Shown in pieces: positions 1 through 10,830 of a stretch of 64,000 nt of DNA (position 1 is its first letter; each line of letters opens with the position of its first letter). A program made the translations under genes and the position numbers. The DNA is from Tetragonia tetragonoides (taxonomy: Eukaryota; Streptophyta; Magnoliopsida; Caryophyllales; Aizoaceae), in NCBI GenBank assembly GCA_038025085.1, contig CM076148.1, positions 33,710,501 through 33,774,500 of the forward strand, read 5' to 3'. The notes beneath the pieces were generated by a model, which worked only from the letters and a program-made list of their open reading frames with translations, did no database searches and had not been told where the DNA came from.

Positions 1-1002
1 ACATATAAAATTAGTGTACTGTAGAAATTAAGGTCCTCAACTCCTCAGTACCTTATTGTATCCATTTTCGTCCAAAACGATGTTAGACAGTTTCAAATCT
101 TTAAGAAATTCCTTTCGAATGTAAGTAGCTGTAGTAGCAGGCATCGTGTAATTGTGTACAGGCATTAAAGACAAACCTGTCATGGTGGAATAGTAACTGC
201 AAGTTGTGCCAGTTCAAGTTCATTATCAGAATCACCAGAACATTAAGAAAGTTAATCTGAAGGCAATCACAAGCGGCGCCAAGCAGTAATCTATCTATCA
301 AGTTCTACATCTTTTTACATAATTATATGGTTTTTTTCATTTCCGATAATTAAAATCAGAGTCAGAGGAAAAACAACAGTTATTGATGTTCTTAAGCTAG
401 ACATTCAAAGTACAGTCAGAGTGTCAGACCACCCTTTACAAAAATAAGCATCCTTACTCAGAAATCCAAACCATCTATTCAAGATACATAACTGCTATAC
501 AAAATAGCCAAGTCTCTTGTAAGGCCGCCTTAATGTGAGGCCACCTCTATAACCAAGCATGACATCGTGCATGTATGAGTGGCCTCACCTTGAGGCTGTC
601 TCATACGAGTTTTTGTGATAATGGAGAACCTCCTTACGGCAGCCGAAAGTCCCCTACTTACTTCTATAAGTCTATTCAAGCTCAAAATCATACTTTTATT
701 TGGTTGGGAATTAATTTATAAGATGCCCAAACTATTACACTAATCTTAGCATAACCCCTTAATATAAACTGAACAGGGCTAAAAATCAATAACATGAAGC
801 AGAGGAATATATAAGATGAGTTAAGGTCTTAAAAGAAGATTAAAGAATCCACATTGCAGGAATTTAGAATTTACCATCTAATACCTGAAGCAGTAGATGC
901 CAAAATAACCCCACTTAGAACCATATATTCACCCTGCCATTCCCATCTACTTAACCAAATTAGAGCTTAAAGTTCTACAAAACAAAAACTACTTATTTTT
1001 AG
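1..1002. other. 3' flank of F-box gene 1, no gene seen
   Basis: No convincing coding frame. Roughly 1-200 closely resembles 12695-12900, the equivalent flank of the F-box gene at 13158-14465, so the flanks were duplicated together with the genes. A degenerate inverted repeat (about 26-bp arms, near 505-530 and 600-625) with GTGAGGC-rich arms could be a small MITE remnant. The rest is AT-rich and unremarkable. Confidence 0.6.
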
Positions 1003-2265
1003 CTACACAGTAGGGTCGCGAGGAATAGTAACAAGGCTTTCGTTATGTAAAAAAGCTTTCGAAAAATTAACTCCTGTGATCTCATCGCTCGAGCTCCCAA
1101 TTGTGTTATCATTAATGTTATACCAGAGAAACTTGCGCTGTGATTTATGCTTAAGCAAAATTTCACTAGTTGATCTTCTAGCATAAGCCAAAGGGGGTAC
1201 CCACAAATCCAATTTCCGAGCAATATATGAATCAGAAATACGCACCAGCTTGAACCAAGACTCTTTCATCCCATACTCCTTCATAACAAAAATATCAATC
1301 ACCGAGTCAGGGTTATATTTAGCCGATAGGCACAAACACCCATCAAGCAAACCTAGCTGTACCAAAATTGGGACCTTGTGTGAATCAGGGTTGATTGTTG
1401 CCCAATTTTCAAGCTGATCGTCAGGTAACAACACATCTTTGCCCCAGCATTCGTTGCGAAAATCAAAACAACCAATCCGGTTTTTAGATTTTTTTGAATT
1501 CCAGAAATTCCAGTGGAGTAGATGGTTGTCTATAAGGACGCCAAAATCGCTCGAAAACATACTGTCCAAACAGTTAGATGTTTTACTAACCAATCTCCAG
1601 GAATTAGTCTTCAAGCTATATAGTACAACCTCCCTCACCTGACTACGAACACGATCAATAGAGAAAGTTTTATAACTCCAAATAGCTAAAATTTTGTAAT
1701 CATCATCACCATTATCACCAAACCCGAACCCAAAATTTCGACAAATTTTCAAACTAATTGAACAGAGAGTTGGACAATTAAAACTGATTTCACGGAAGAA
1801 ACAGGTAGAGGGATTCAGCAAGATAAAATAGGACTCCGTTTGCAGACAGAGCAAACCATTGCAGGACCCAATCAAGGAAATATCGCAGGTATTCTCGTTA
1901 TGCTCGTAAGGGGGCTTCCATTTGGCAAAGGGGAAATTCGGCAAGTCCAATTCGGCAAAGTAGAGGTCAAAGTTGGGATATCTCTGTCTGGTGAATACGA
2001 GTAGCCGATTGGCGTTGGAGGATTGAGAATGACAGAGATGAAGGTTGATGAATTCGGGACTCGAGATTCGTGTGTTAAACAACTTGCAAACGAACTTGAA
2101 GCGTAGGAGAGATTTGGCGGGTAATCTAGGAAGTATTTCTTCGGTTGTTATTTCTATGGGAAGATTTACCGCCATGGCTGTAACGGTGAGTTTTTGTGTT
2201 CGCTCTGTCTTTCGCTTTAGGTATGAGAGGATAAAGAGTAAGCGGCTAGAAAAGAACAGAGACAT
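1003..2265 (-). CDS. F-box/FBA domain protein (copy 1, intact)
   Basis: Probable substrate adaptor of an SCF (Skp1-Cullin-F-box) ubiquitin ligase. The single-exon frame encodes 420 residues. An F-box lies at about residues 34-75 (LPIEI...EILPRLPAKSLLRFK.VCK) and binds Skp1/ASK in this family. It is followed by an F-box-associated beta-propeller-like region carrying family signatures seen in every paralogue here: IGSCNGLLCL, LLNPST, GFGFGD, DDYKI, YSLKTNSWR, IDNHLLHWNFWN, RIGCFDFR, LLPDDQL, LDGCLCLSA and a terminal ESLVTIP. Two starts are possible. The first Met (2265) gives a hydrophobic/basic N-terminal extension that is also present in the paralogue at 13158-14465. The internal Met31 (2175) has the stronger context gccATGG and matches the start of the pseudogene at 10830. 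The substrate cannot be predicted. No frame-breaking lesion is seen. Confidence 0.85.
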   Translation of the reverse strand: MSLFFSSRLLFILSYLKRKTERTQKLTVTAMAVNLPIEITTEEILPRLPAKSLLRFKFVCKLFNTRISSPEFINLHLCHSQSSNANRLLVFTRQRYPNFDLYFAELDLPNFPFAKWKPPYEHNENTCDISLIGSCNGLLCLQTESYFILLNPSTCFFREISFNCPTLCSISLKICRNFGFGFGDNGDDDYKILAIWSYKTFSIDRVRSQVREVVLYSLKTNSWRLVSKTSNCLDSMFSSDFGVLIDNHLLHWNFWNSKKSKNRIGCFDFRNECWGKDVLLPDDQLENWATINPDSHKVPILVQLGLLDGCLCLSAKYNPDSVIDIFVMKEYGMKESWFKLVRISDSYIARKLDLWVPPLAYARRSTSEILLKHKSQRKFLWYNINDNTIGSSSDEITGVNFSKAFLHNESLVTIPRDPTV

Positions 2266-2281
2266 GGAACGTACGTATTGA

Positions 2282-5076
2282 ACTCAACTCCTCTTTCCAA
2301 ATATCTGTCGTGCACGTATGTAAAGCCAAATTAGGCAAATTTTTGTATGTACTCGGGTGTATGTAGCCCCATACACCACACTTATTTAGCCCATATTTTT
2401 ATTTGGACCAAGCCAAACATTATTAATAATGTGTCATCTATAGTCACATCAAGCACCATATATGCAAATAATCTACCGAGATATTTCGAATAGATCGATA
2501 CTCGAATAAAAATATATTACGAAAATATATTATTGCTTATAAAATAAAGATAGTGGTTGAAATGGACAACTTCCATTATCTCCTACCACTACTCACTAAT
2601 ACACTAGCCATGATAGTTATTTCCTATAAAAACTACCCAATTAAGCACTCTTCATGAAGTGAATGTGTTAACCATTCAAAGAAGGATATGGGATAGTGGT
2701 TGACTACACTGCACCCATGATTGAATAATGTGTGGTTACTAGAGGACCAAGAACTCTCCTATTTTCCTATAAAAAGGATTGACGGAGCAATGAAGAAGAT
2801 TGGACTGAGTCGCACTGCAAAGAGCCGGTTCCTTCCTGAGTTTGGAGATTGAATCCCACTGTTTGTTCGTTTAGGGACTGAGTCCCACTGCAAAGAGGTG
2901 GTTCCTTCGTGAGTTTGGGGATTGAATCCCACCGTTGTTCGTTTGGAGACCAAGTCTCACCGCAAAGATGCGTTTTCTTAGTTAGAAGTAGAGTAATCGT
3001 CTCTAGTGTAGTTGTAGTGTTCTAGGAGTAGATTAAACGTAATTTAGTGTATCATACTCCATTAAATCCTCCCGTTTGTACTTTGTCTATAACAATCAAA
3101 TGAATGTCTTTTTTCCGAATTAATAGTGTTCAAATTCCCCTTGCACCCTTCTCGTTACAGTAAAGGTATCCTCGATCCCAACACAACGCCCAAAAGACCT
3201 TGTCGAATAGCAAGGTTATCAACGTGATAGTCGAATTGAACCACGCATCGAAAAATACTACCAACTCCCCGAAAAGGTCCAACAATTGGTTAAATTGTGC
3301 ATATGTGTGGGATTCTATTAAGTGACTAGACACCCACTATCACTGTTGATCGTGTCCACCGTCAACTCGGAGTTGGGGGTGGAAGAGTAGGTTCGAATAG
3401 GGAACGACCTGCTCTAAGATAGTCCTCGACCTTATTTAGGACCTTTTTAAGGGTCGTAGAACTGCCCCTCACGATTGCTTGTTACGCCTAAGTACCAAGC
3501 ACATCAACAGAGTGCATTTTCCAAGCGTTGAAATTCTTGGCTAGACTCCGCAAAAATACTAAAATAAAAATTCTTGGCTACACTCATAATAAAGTACCGG
3601 AGCTCCAAGAATGAATAGTAGTGGGTTAATAATAATGAATTATACTACATTTTGAAAATTTTAAAAAAAAATTAATAAATAAAAAAGATGTGAGATGGTG
3701 TAGCCAAATTGGTTACAATTAGATGTAGGCAAGACCGGCAAAATTGAGTCTTTTGACATCTCTCTTCCAAAAAACAAAAAACAAAAACAACCAAAGATAG
3801 GTTGACCTATCCCTTAAAAAATAAATAAAATGGTTTGAGCTCTAATGTTCCAAGTTGGAGTACATCAAAAAAAGTGGATCAAGATAGTATTACTTAGCCC
3901 TGACAAAATCATACCCGACCCGATAAATCGGTCTGTACTCAACCTGAAAAAAACAGGTTATTAAAGTTGAGATTGCAAATAGGTTAGGTTAAGGTTGAAG
4001 ATTCAGCCCAAAAATAACGTATCCAACCTTATTTTTGAATTTTCCTTAATCCAACAATAATTTGTCTTGTAAATATGTATTTATTTTAGAATTTTCTCAA
4101 CCAAGAACGAGAAAAGAATGCTGATTCAGAGATGTCAAAAAAGATTGTCTAAGTAACAATCACATATGTTTGATTGTGCAGTGCAAACTGTTTAATGCAA
4201 AATGTGTATTGGAAACGACACTGCCTTTCAAACGCGCAACAATTAAAGGATATAAATCTTAAACTAGCAAGCTGAGGTTCCATAAGATGCAGCACATATG
4301 AACCTTAATTCACAAATTCATTCATATCACTCGATCAACCTTTGGCTGAATCACAAAGCTGCATGACAAATAACAACGGAGTAATAGGATGTATATAAGA
4401 ACTTCTATAGGATGGTCTTTTCGTAACTTTTGGTGAGACGGGTTTCATTTTTCAATATAACAATGGTCACTGCTCACCATAACTGACCCCTACATTTCTA
4501 AATAGTGACCCAATTTTTTTGTGCACTGGTCTTGCACAAGACTTGCTATTTTTTACTTTAAGAAATTACTGAATCTCAGAAATAAAGGTTGTCCCTTACT
4601 TTCTTGTGACCATTTTTATCCAAAAGGTGTTTAAGTTGATAACCAGCAGCAGGAGAAGGTGGACTCTAATCACTCTTTACAAGATTTCATATGGTTTTCC
4701 CAGTCAATTTTCCGAGGCAAAAGAGCTGATAAGTCAGTCCTCCACAGGAACAGTTTACACAACCCAACTTATTTGACAGTCTGATCTATTTCCCACATCT
4801 ATTCAGAACTAACCAAAATCTACTAAGTATTACTTCCATCCAGCAACTTCTTATTTATACCCAAGCCATATAGCTTGACTTCTACTAGTCTATAGCTAAG
4901 CTAGTAGTCCCCTGCTTATCGATATCTAAGCGAGGACTATGTATATATAAGCTGATTGTGAATCAAGAAGAGTCCCAAGAAGATTCAAAACGCCCCATTA
5001 CGAGAATATAGAAATTACAATCTCATACCTGGAGGACAAGATGCTCAAATAATCTTACTCAAAACTTATTAACATC
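2282..5076. other. Intergenic, repeat-rich; possible decayed LTR at 2400-3110
   Basis: No gene recognised. From about 2400 to 3110 the sequence has the look of an old LTR or promoter: an AT-rich block, a TATA-like CCTATAAAAAGG near 2767, then a 70-73 bp tandem repeat. No matching second LTR, primer-binding site or target duplication was found, so this is only a suggestion. From about 4600 to 5050 the DNA resembles, in inverted orientation, the F-box flank near 26.3 kb, including the phrase AAGCAGGGGACTA. That makes it part of the local duplicated block that the copia element entered. Confidence 0.45.
2802..2969. repeat. Tandem repeat, 70-73 bp unit, about 2.4 copies
   Basis: Units begin at 2802, 2875 and 2945 with GGACTGAGTCxCACTGCAAAGA-like sequence, followed by GGTTCCTTC(C/G)TGAGTTTGG and GATTGAATCCCAC. 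The second copy differs from the first at only a few positions, and the third is partial. Short tandem repeats just downstream of a TATA-like motif are common in plant LTRs, but no LTR partner was identified. Confidence 0.7.
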
Positions 5077-5293
5077 TGTTACGAGATCTTGTTACAAGAT
5101 CTCCGAGATTATAGGCGTGACCTTTGTAATATTCTGTTACGCCCATTTATGGCAGGTTATATTAGAGTTTGATATTGTTTAGGATTGTTTCCTTTTAGCA
5201 GAAGATATTGTATAGGGTTAGGACTGTATATATATATATATATATTGCGTACAGATCAATATAAAAATCATCTTTCCTACCTCAAACTTGTCA
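5077..5293 (+). repeat. 5' LTR of copia element
   Basis: Starts TGTTACGAG and ends ...CTTGTCA directly before the primer-binding site. The left border was set where similarity to the duplicated F-box flank (compare about 19190-19290) ends at ATTAACATC. It contains a perfect 9-bp-arm palindrome GAGATCTTG/CAAGATCTC close to its 5' end and a TATATA run at 5229-5245. With no second LTR the left edge remains uncertain. Confidence 0.6.
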
Positions 5294-5305
5294 TGGTATC
5301 AGAGC
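5294..5305 (+). other. Primer-binding site (tRNA-iMet type)
   Basis: TGGTATCAGAGC lies immediately 3' of the LTR terminal CA. This 12-mer is the standard plant copia primer-binding site complementary to the 3' end of initiator methionine tRNA, where minus-strand cDNA synthesis starts. Confidence 0.85.
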
Positions 5306-5363
5306 GTGAAAGATCCATAAACAAACCCTAAACCAAAACTCAAAAAAACCCTAAACCCTAACA

Positions 5364-8300
5364 ATGGCCGTGGAAGATGATCCACCACCACCAAAAATTG
5401 ACTCAAAATCCCCTTATTTCCTAGGTCCTCAAGATAGACCTGGTGATTTTATTACTGCAGCCAGATTTAATGGCGAAAATTATGATGATTAGGATGGTGA
5501 AATTGAAACTGCCCTTCAAGCCCGAAGAAAGTTCGGATTTTTAGATGGTACGATTGTATCTCCAACACCTCCTTGCACACAAGATGATTGGAATACAATT
5601 CAAGCCATGTTGGTATCTTGGATTATGAATACCATTACAGCAGAAGTGAAAAGTACCTTGTCCAAATATAAAGACGCCAGGCGTCTATGGGAGACACTTA
5701 AGGAGCGATTTGCTCTTACGAATGGACCACGCATACAGCAATTAAAGGCGGCCATCTCTGACTCTAAGCAAACCAAATCCATGTCAGTTGCATCTTACTA
5801 TGGCAAACTCACGGCTCTATGGGAGGAATTGTATAACCATGAACCCTTGATTACTTGTTCTTGCTGTACAAAGTGTACCGCAGGCCTTGAACATGAGCGT
5901 CGCCGTGCAAAGGACATGCTTCATGAATTTTGATGGGTTTATATACTCCATCTTATGGTCCTTTGCGATCAAATATTCTTGCTCAAGACCCTCTGCCCTC
6001 TCTCAGTCGTGCCTATCAGTTAGTTATTGAAGATGAACGAGTTAGAACGTCTTCGTCCATACCCGAGGAGACATCCGACGTGGTTGGATTTTCTGTGCGA
6101 ACTAGTGGGCGCACACGAGGCAAAATAGAGAAATCTGATAAATCACATCTTTCTTGCACCTACTGTAAGAAGACATGCCACAAAGTAACTAATTTCTTCG
6201 AAATTAGTGGATATCCAGAATGGTGGGAGGATCGTGTGAAGTCTGACAGCGGATCAGGTATGACCAAACTGATGATTGGTCGTAACCAAAAACCAACGAC
6301 CTCTTCTTCTTCTCTTGCGACAGGACGTGGTCGAGGGGGGGGGGGGTCCGTGCCAATGCAGCAGTTGTTTCACAACCCACTAGAACATCATTTGCAGAAT
6401 TATTTTCCGCTAATCAGTGGAAGGTGCTTGCAAGTGTCTTTGGTAATATGACTGTTTTTGGTAATCGTTTGAGTGGTAAGATTAATGGTCATTCTTGGAT
6501 TATTGATACATGTGCATCTAATCATGTTACTGGTAATCCTTCTCTATTATTTGATGTGAAAGACATCTTATGTCTTGTTGGTCTTCCTGATAGAAAGAAA
6601 GTGGTTGCAACAAAGAAGGGATCAGTACGATTGTCGGATGCTATGACTCTCACTCATGTTCTTTATGTCCCTCTCTTGAATTGCAGCTTATTATCTATGT
6701 CACAATTGTATGATGATTTGGATAGTATTGTCATTTTTAATCGATACGTGTGTGCTATACAGGACCAAACGAGGAAGCTGATTGGAACGGGAAGTAAGCA
6801 AGATGGACTCTACTACTTCAAGGGACCACAAACAGTGCAGACAGTCATAGTGGACGCGGACGCTTCTTCTTTGGCTCTTTGGCATGCTAGGATGGGGCAT
6901 CCTTCAGAAAAAGTAGTAAAATTGCTCCCTCCCATTTGTAATTCTAAAGGTAGTTTGAATAAAGCCTGTGAAGTGTGTTTTAGAGCTAAACATCCCAGAG
7001 ACAAATTTCCTTTGAGTGAGGATAAAGCTAGTCGAATTTTTAAACTAACTCATGTTGATTTGTGGGGCGGCTATCGTCGTACATCTTCTTGTGGTGCTAG
7101 ATATTTTTTGACTATTGTGCATGATTTTTCTCGGGCTGTGTGGGTTTATTTGATGGATGATAAAACAAAGGTCTTTTCTAAATTTATGTCCTTTGTTTCT
7201 ATGGTTGAGCGACAATTTTCTCAAACCATAAAAATTGTTCGGAGTGATAATGGAACGGAATTCCAGTGTTTGCTTGGTTATTTTACTGCTTGTGGTATCC
7301 TATTTCAAACCTCATGTACTGGGACACCACAACAAAATGGGAGAGTTGAGAGAAAACACAAACACATTCTAAATGTTGCCCGCGCCTTGCGTTTCCAAGC
7401 AAATTTGCCTATTTATTTTTTGGGGGAGAGTGTTTTGGCCGTTGCCCATTTAATCAATAGAACTCCTTCTACTGTTCTTGACAATCTCACTCCGTTTGAG
7501 AAATTGTTTGGTTATTCTCCATCTTATGATGCCATTCGAATGTTTGGGTCTTTATGTTTTGCCCACAACCAAAAGATAAAGAGGGATAAATTTGCGAGTC
7601 GTAGTCGTAAATGCATATTTGTTGGGTATCCTTTTGGCCAAAAGGGCTGGCGGCTTTATGATCTTGATAAACATGAGTTCTTTGTGTCAAGAGACGTAAA
7701 ATTCTTTGAATAGATTTTTCCCTTTGTTGACACGGAAGCTAGCAATATTAGGCCAACAGATCACTTTGATATGGATGTGGATATTGATTTAGATTTTGCA
7801 GATTTTTTTGAAGACTCCACTGTTGCCACTGTCCCTAATACCAGGGAAACAACAGATGAGGGTCTGGATGTGCCTCTTATCCCCAATGACCCTAATTCCT
7901 CTGCCACTGTCAATACTGGGTCTGACCAAACCACACATCCGGCAAGCCCAATAGAAATAGAACAGCCTAGTGTTGTGGACGATTCTGTCCAAACTGGGTC
8001 TGGGTCTGACCGTACTGAAGAACAGGCAGGCTTAAATAATCAGGGTTCCGAAGAAGTTTTGGGTCGTGGAAAGCGCACTAAAACCCCGTCCGTGCTCCTA
8101 AAGGATTATGTTACTCACAGCGTTGTTAAAGAGAGTCCATCGAACACTGCTACTTCCCTTCCACAGCGTACCTCGGGTACTCCTTTTCCTATAGCACATT
8201 ATATTAATTGTGACAATTTCTCTCTGCCCTATCGCAAGTTTCTTGCAGCTGTTACTACAGGAGAGGAACCTCAGTCTTTTAAGGAGGCCATGAAAGATGA

Positions 8301-9490
8301 TGGGTGGAAGAAGGCTATGCAGGAGGAAATTAAAGCCTTGGAGGATAATGGTACTTGGACTCTCGAATCACTTCCACCTGGCAAGCGTGCACTGGGAAAT
8401 CAATGGGTTTATAAGAGGAAATACCTCTCCAATGGAGATCTTGAGCGGTTAAAAGCTCACTTGGTTATCTTTGGAAATCATCAAATAGAAGGCTTGGATT
8501 ATTCTGAGACCTTTGCTCCCGTTGCCAAAATGGTAACCATTCGTGCTTTTCTAGCCATTGCCGCTTTCAAGAATTGGGAACTTCACCAAATGGATGTTCA
8601 TAATGCCTTTCTCCATGGTGATCTTGATGAGGAAGTTTATATGAAATTACCTCCTGGTTTCACGTCATCGGAGCCAAATTTGGTTTGTCGTCTTCGCAAA
8701 TCTCTATATGGCTTAAAACAAGCACCCCGTTGTTGGTTTGCAAAACTGGTCACTGCTTTGAAAGGGTATGGATTTCTTCAGTCTTACTCTGATTATTCAT
8801 TGTTTACTTACGCTAAAAATGGCGTGCAACTCAATGTCTTGGTGTACGTTGATGATTTAATTATTTCTGGCAATGATTCTGTTGCTTTAAGTGCTTTCAA
8901 GGCCTATTTGGGTGACTGTTTTCCTATGAAAGACCTTGGTCCACTTAAATATTTTCTTGGTATTGAGGTAGCTCGGAGTACAGCTGGCTTATTTCTTTGT
9001 CAAAGAAAGTATACCCTTGACATTATTACTGAGGTCGGCCTCTTGGAGGCAAAACCAGCAGACACTCCTATTGAACAAAATCACCAGTTAGGCCATGCTA
9101 TTGGTGCGAAACTTGATGATCCATAAGCCTATTGACGGCTTGTAGGTCGTCTTGTGTATTTGTCTGTCACACGACCTGACTTGGCATATTCGGTTCACAT
9201 TTTATCTCAATTTATGCAACATCCTCACCAAGAGCATTGGGAGGCCGCTCTACGGGTTGTGCGTTATTTGAAGGGAACTCCAGGTCAAGGTATTTTATTG
9301 CGAGCTGACAGTGACTTATCTTTAAATGGATGGTGTGATTCGGATTTGGCTGTCTGCCCCCTCACATGGCGCTCCTTAACGGGTTGGCTAGTATTCCTTG
9401 GTCAATCACCTATCTCATGGAAAACAAAGAAGCAAACTACATATCAACAAATATTTTCGCAATTCAACCGTGGAATGCAATATCTAGTGG
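5364..9490 (+). pseudogene. copia gag-pol polyprotein, multiply broken
   Basis: ATG at 5364 begins a gag (MAVEDD...). An in-frame TAG interrupts it at about 5490 where a Trp codon is expected. A frameshift follows near 5930, and another at the run of ten Gs near 6337-6346. The gag zinc knuckle (CTYCKKTCHK) has lost its canonical glycine and last cysteine. Protease reads DTCAS instead of the family DTGAS. The integrase zinc-binding segment (HARMGHPS...CEVC) and core (DLWGG, SDNGTEF, PQQNGRVERKH) are recognisable. An in-frame TAG at 7711-7713 separates integrase from RT. RT keeps YGLKQAPR and YVDDLIISG. In-frame TAA (9124) and TGA (9133, probably an Arg codon originally) precede RNase H (CDSDLA...TGWLVFLG), which is then cut off. 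Long open stretches remain, so decay is moderate. Confidence 0.88.
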
Positions 9491-9667
9491 CATATAAATG
9501 GATGATAAAAAAAAAAAAAGAAGCATATAAATGGATCCATGATAGATTAAAGAGCACCAGCAAGTTTCATTTTTGTACCACACCCCCAAAGCATATGTTC
9601 ATCTGGGCATTCCCATCTATTACTGAGCTAACGCAACCTCGTACACTTTTCTTGCTAAACGATTGGG

Positions 9668-10830
9668 TCACATATACTCACCACTAGGAATGGTAACAAG
9701 GCTTTCATTATATAAAAGAGGGATGCCAAAATGAGTTTTTTTGTTACCATTGCTCGAGGTCCCGAATTTTTTATCATTAAAGTTATACCGGAGAACTTGG
9801 GACTTAAATTTATGCCAAAACAAAATTTCCTTAGGTGATGTTCTAGCAAAAGCTAAAGGGGATACCTTGTAAGTCAATGCCAGAGTTAAATCTAAATCAG
9901 GAATACGCAACAACTTGAACCAAGAATCTTTCACCCCGTACTCCTTCATGACCCAAATATCAACTGCGAGATGACGTTCACTCACAGCCGATAAGCACAA
10001 ACACCCATCAAGCACCCTTAAGTCTAACAGATATATAGCGTTCTTCTTGTCTGAAGGGCATATTGTTGACCAATATGCAAGGTGATCGTCTGGTAACGGC
10101 ACATCATTGCCCCACCGTTATTTGCGAATATCAAAACAACCAATCCGGTGATTAGACTTGGATGAATTCCAGAACAGCCAGTGGAGTAAATGGTTGTCTA
10201 TAAGGAAACCTTCACCACTTCCAATACAAGAGTACACACAATTGGATGTTTCACTAATGCATCTCCAGGAATTGGCTTTCAAGCTATATAGCAACATCTT
10301 CCTCTTACTAAAATTCACACCATCCTTAAAATTTGAAGTCACTATAATTTTATAATCATCATTGCCATCATCACCCAACCCGAACCCAAAAATACTACTA
10401 TACAACGAACGTATCGGATCTGTGTTGAAACTGATTTTACGGTAGAGGTGGGTTGATGGATTTAGCAAGACCAAGGTGGTGGCGAATCTGTAGGCAGAGC
10501 AAGCCATTGCAGGTCCCAATTATCTGCTTTATATCACAAGAAATATCTGGAAAGTCAGATTTTGACGACTGGGAATTTTGGTAGTAAGTCTAATTCCGTA
10601 GTGTAAAGTCCAGATTTCGATAGTGAACTTTGACGTTCGTATCCAGTGAATACGACACAGCGATTGGTGTCAGAGGATTGAGAATGACGGAGATGAAGGT
10701 TGACGAAATCGGGGCTCGAGATTAGTGTTTTGAACAACTTGCAAACGCACTTGAAGCGCAGGAGAGATTTCGCGGGTAATCTTGGAAGTATTTCTAGGGT
10801 TGTTATTTCTATGGGAAGATTTACCGCCAT
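9668..10830 (-). pseudogene. F-box/FBA gene (copy 2), frameshift and stop
   Basis: Starts at 10830 (MAVNLPIEI) with an intact F-box (LPIEITTLEILPRLPAKSLLRFK.VCK). A one-base frameshift at about 10556 follows LPKFPVVKI. The frame then resumes with IGTCNGLLCL, LLNPSTHLYRKIS, FGFGLGD, DDYKI and IDNHLLHWLFWN until a TAA at 10118-10120, where paralogues have Glu (RNERWGND). It continues in the same frame with NDVPLPDDHLAYW, LDGCLCLSA and NESLVTIPSGEYM, ending at TGA 9668. Full length is otherwise preserved, so inactivation looks fairly recent. The copia 3' truncation point lies only about 160 bp beyond its 3' end. Confidence 0.88.

Larger units (their letters stand above)
5077..9505 (+). mobile_element. 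Ty1/copia LTR retrotransposon, 3'-truncated and degenerate
   Basis: Order is a 5' LTR (about 5077-5293), a primer-binding site matching the initiator-Met tRNA 3' end, then gag, protease, integrase, reverse transcriptase and the start of RNase H. The integrase-before-RT order identifies Ty1/copia. The element stops near 9500 within RNase H, at an A-rich tract, after which F-box 3'-flank sequence begins. The 3' LTR is therefore missing and no target duplication can be read. The lost 3' end and many stops make it non-autonomous. Confidence 0.85.

Noticed and set aside
3500..3560. 18S rRNA fragment (GTTGAAATTCTTGG-like phrase)
   Set aside because: Only a short phrase resembles rRNA; surrounding bases do not continue the match.
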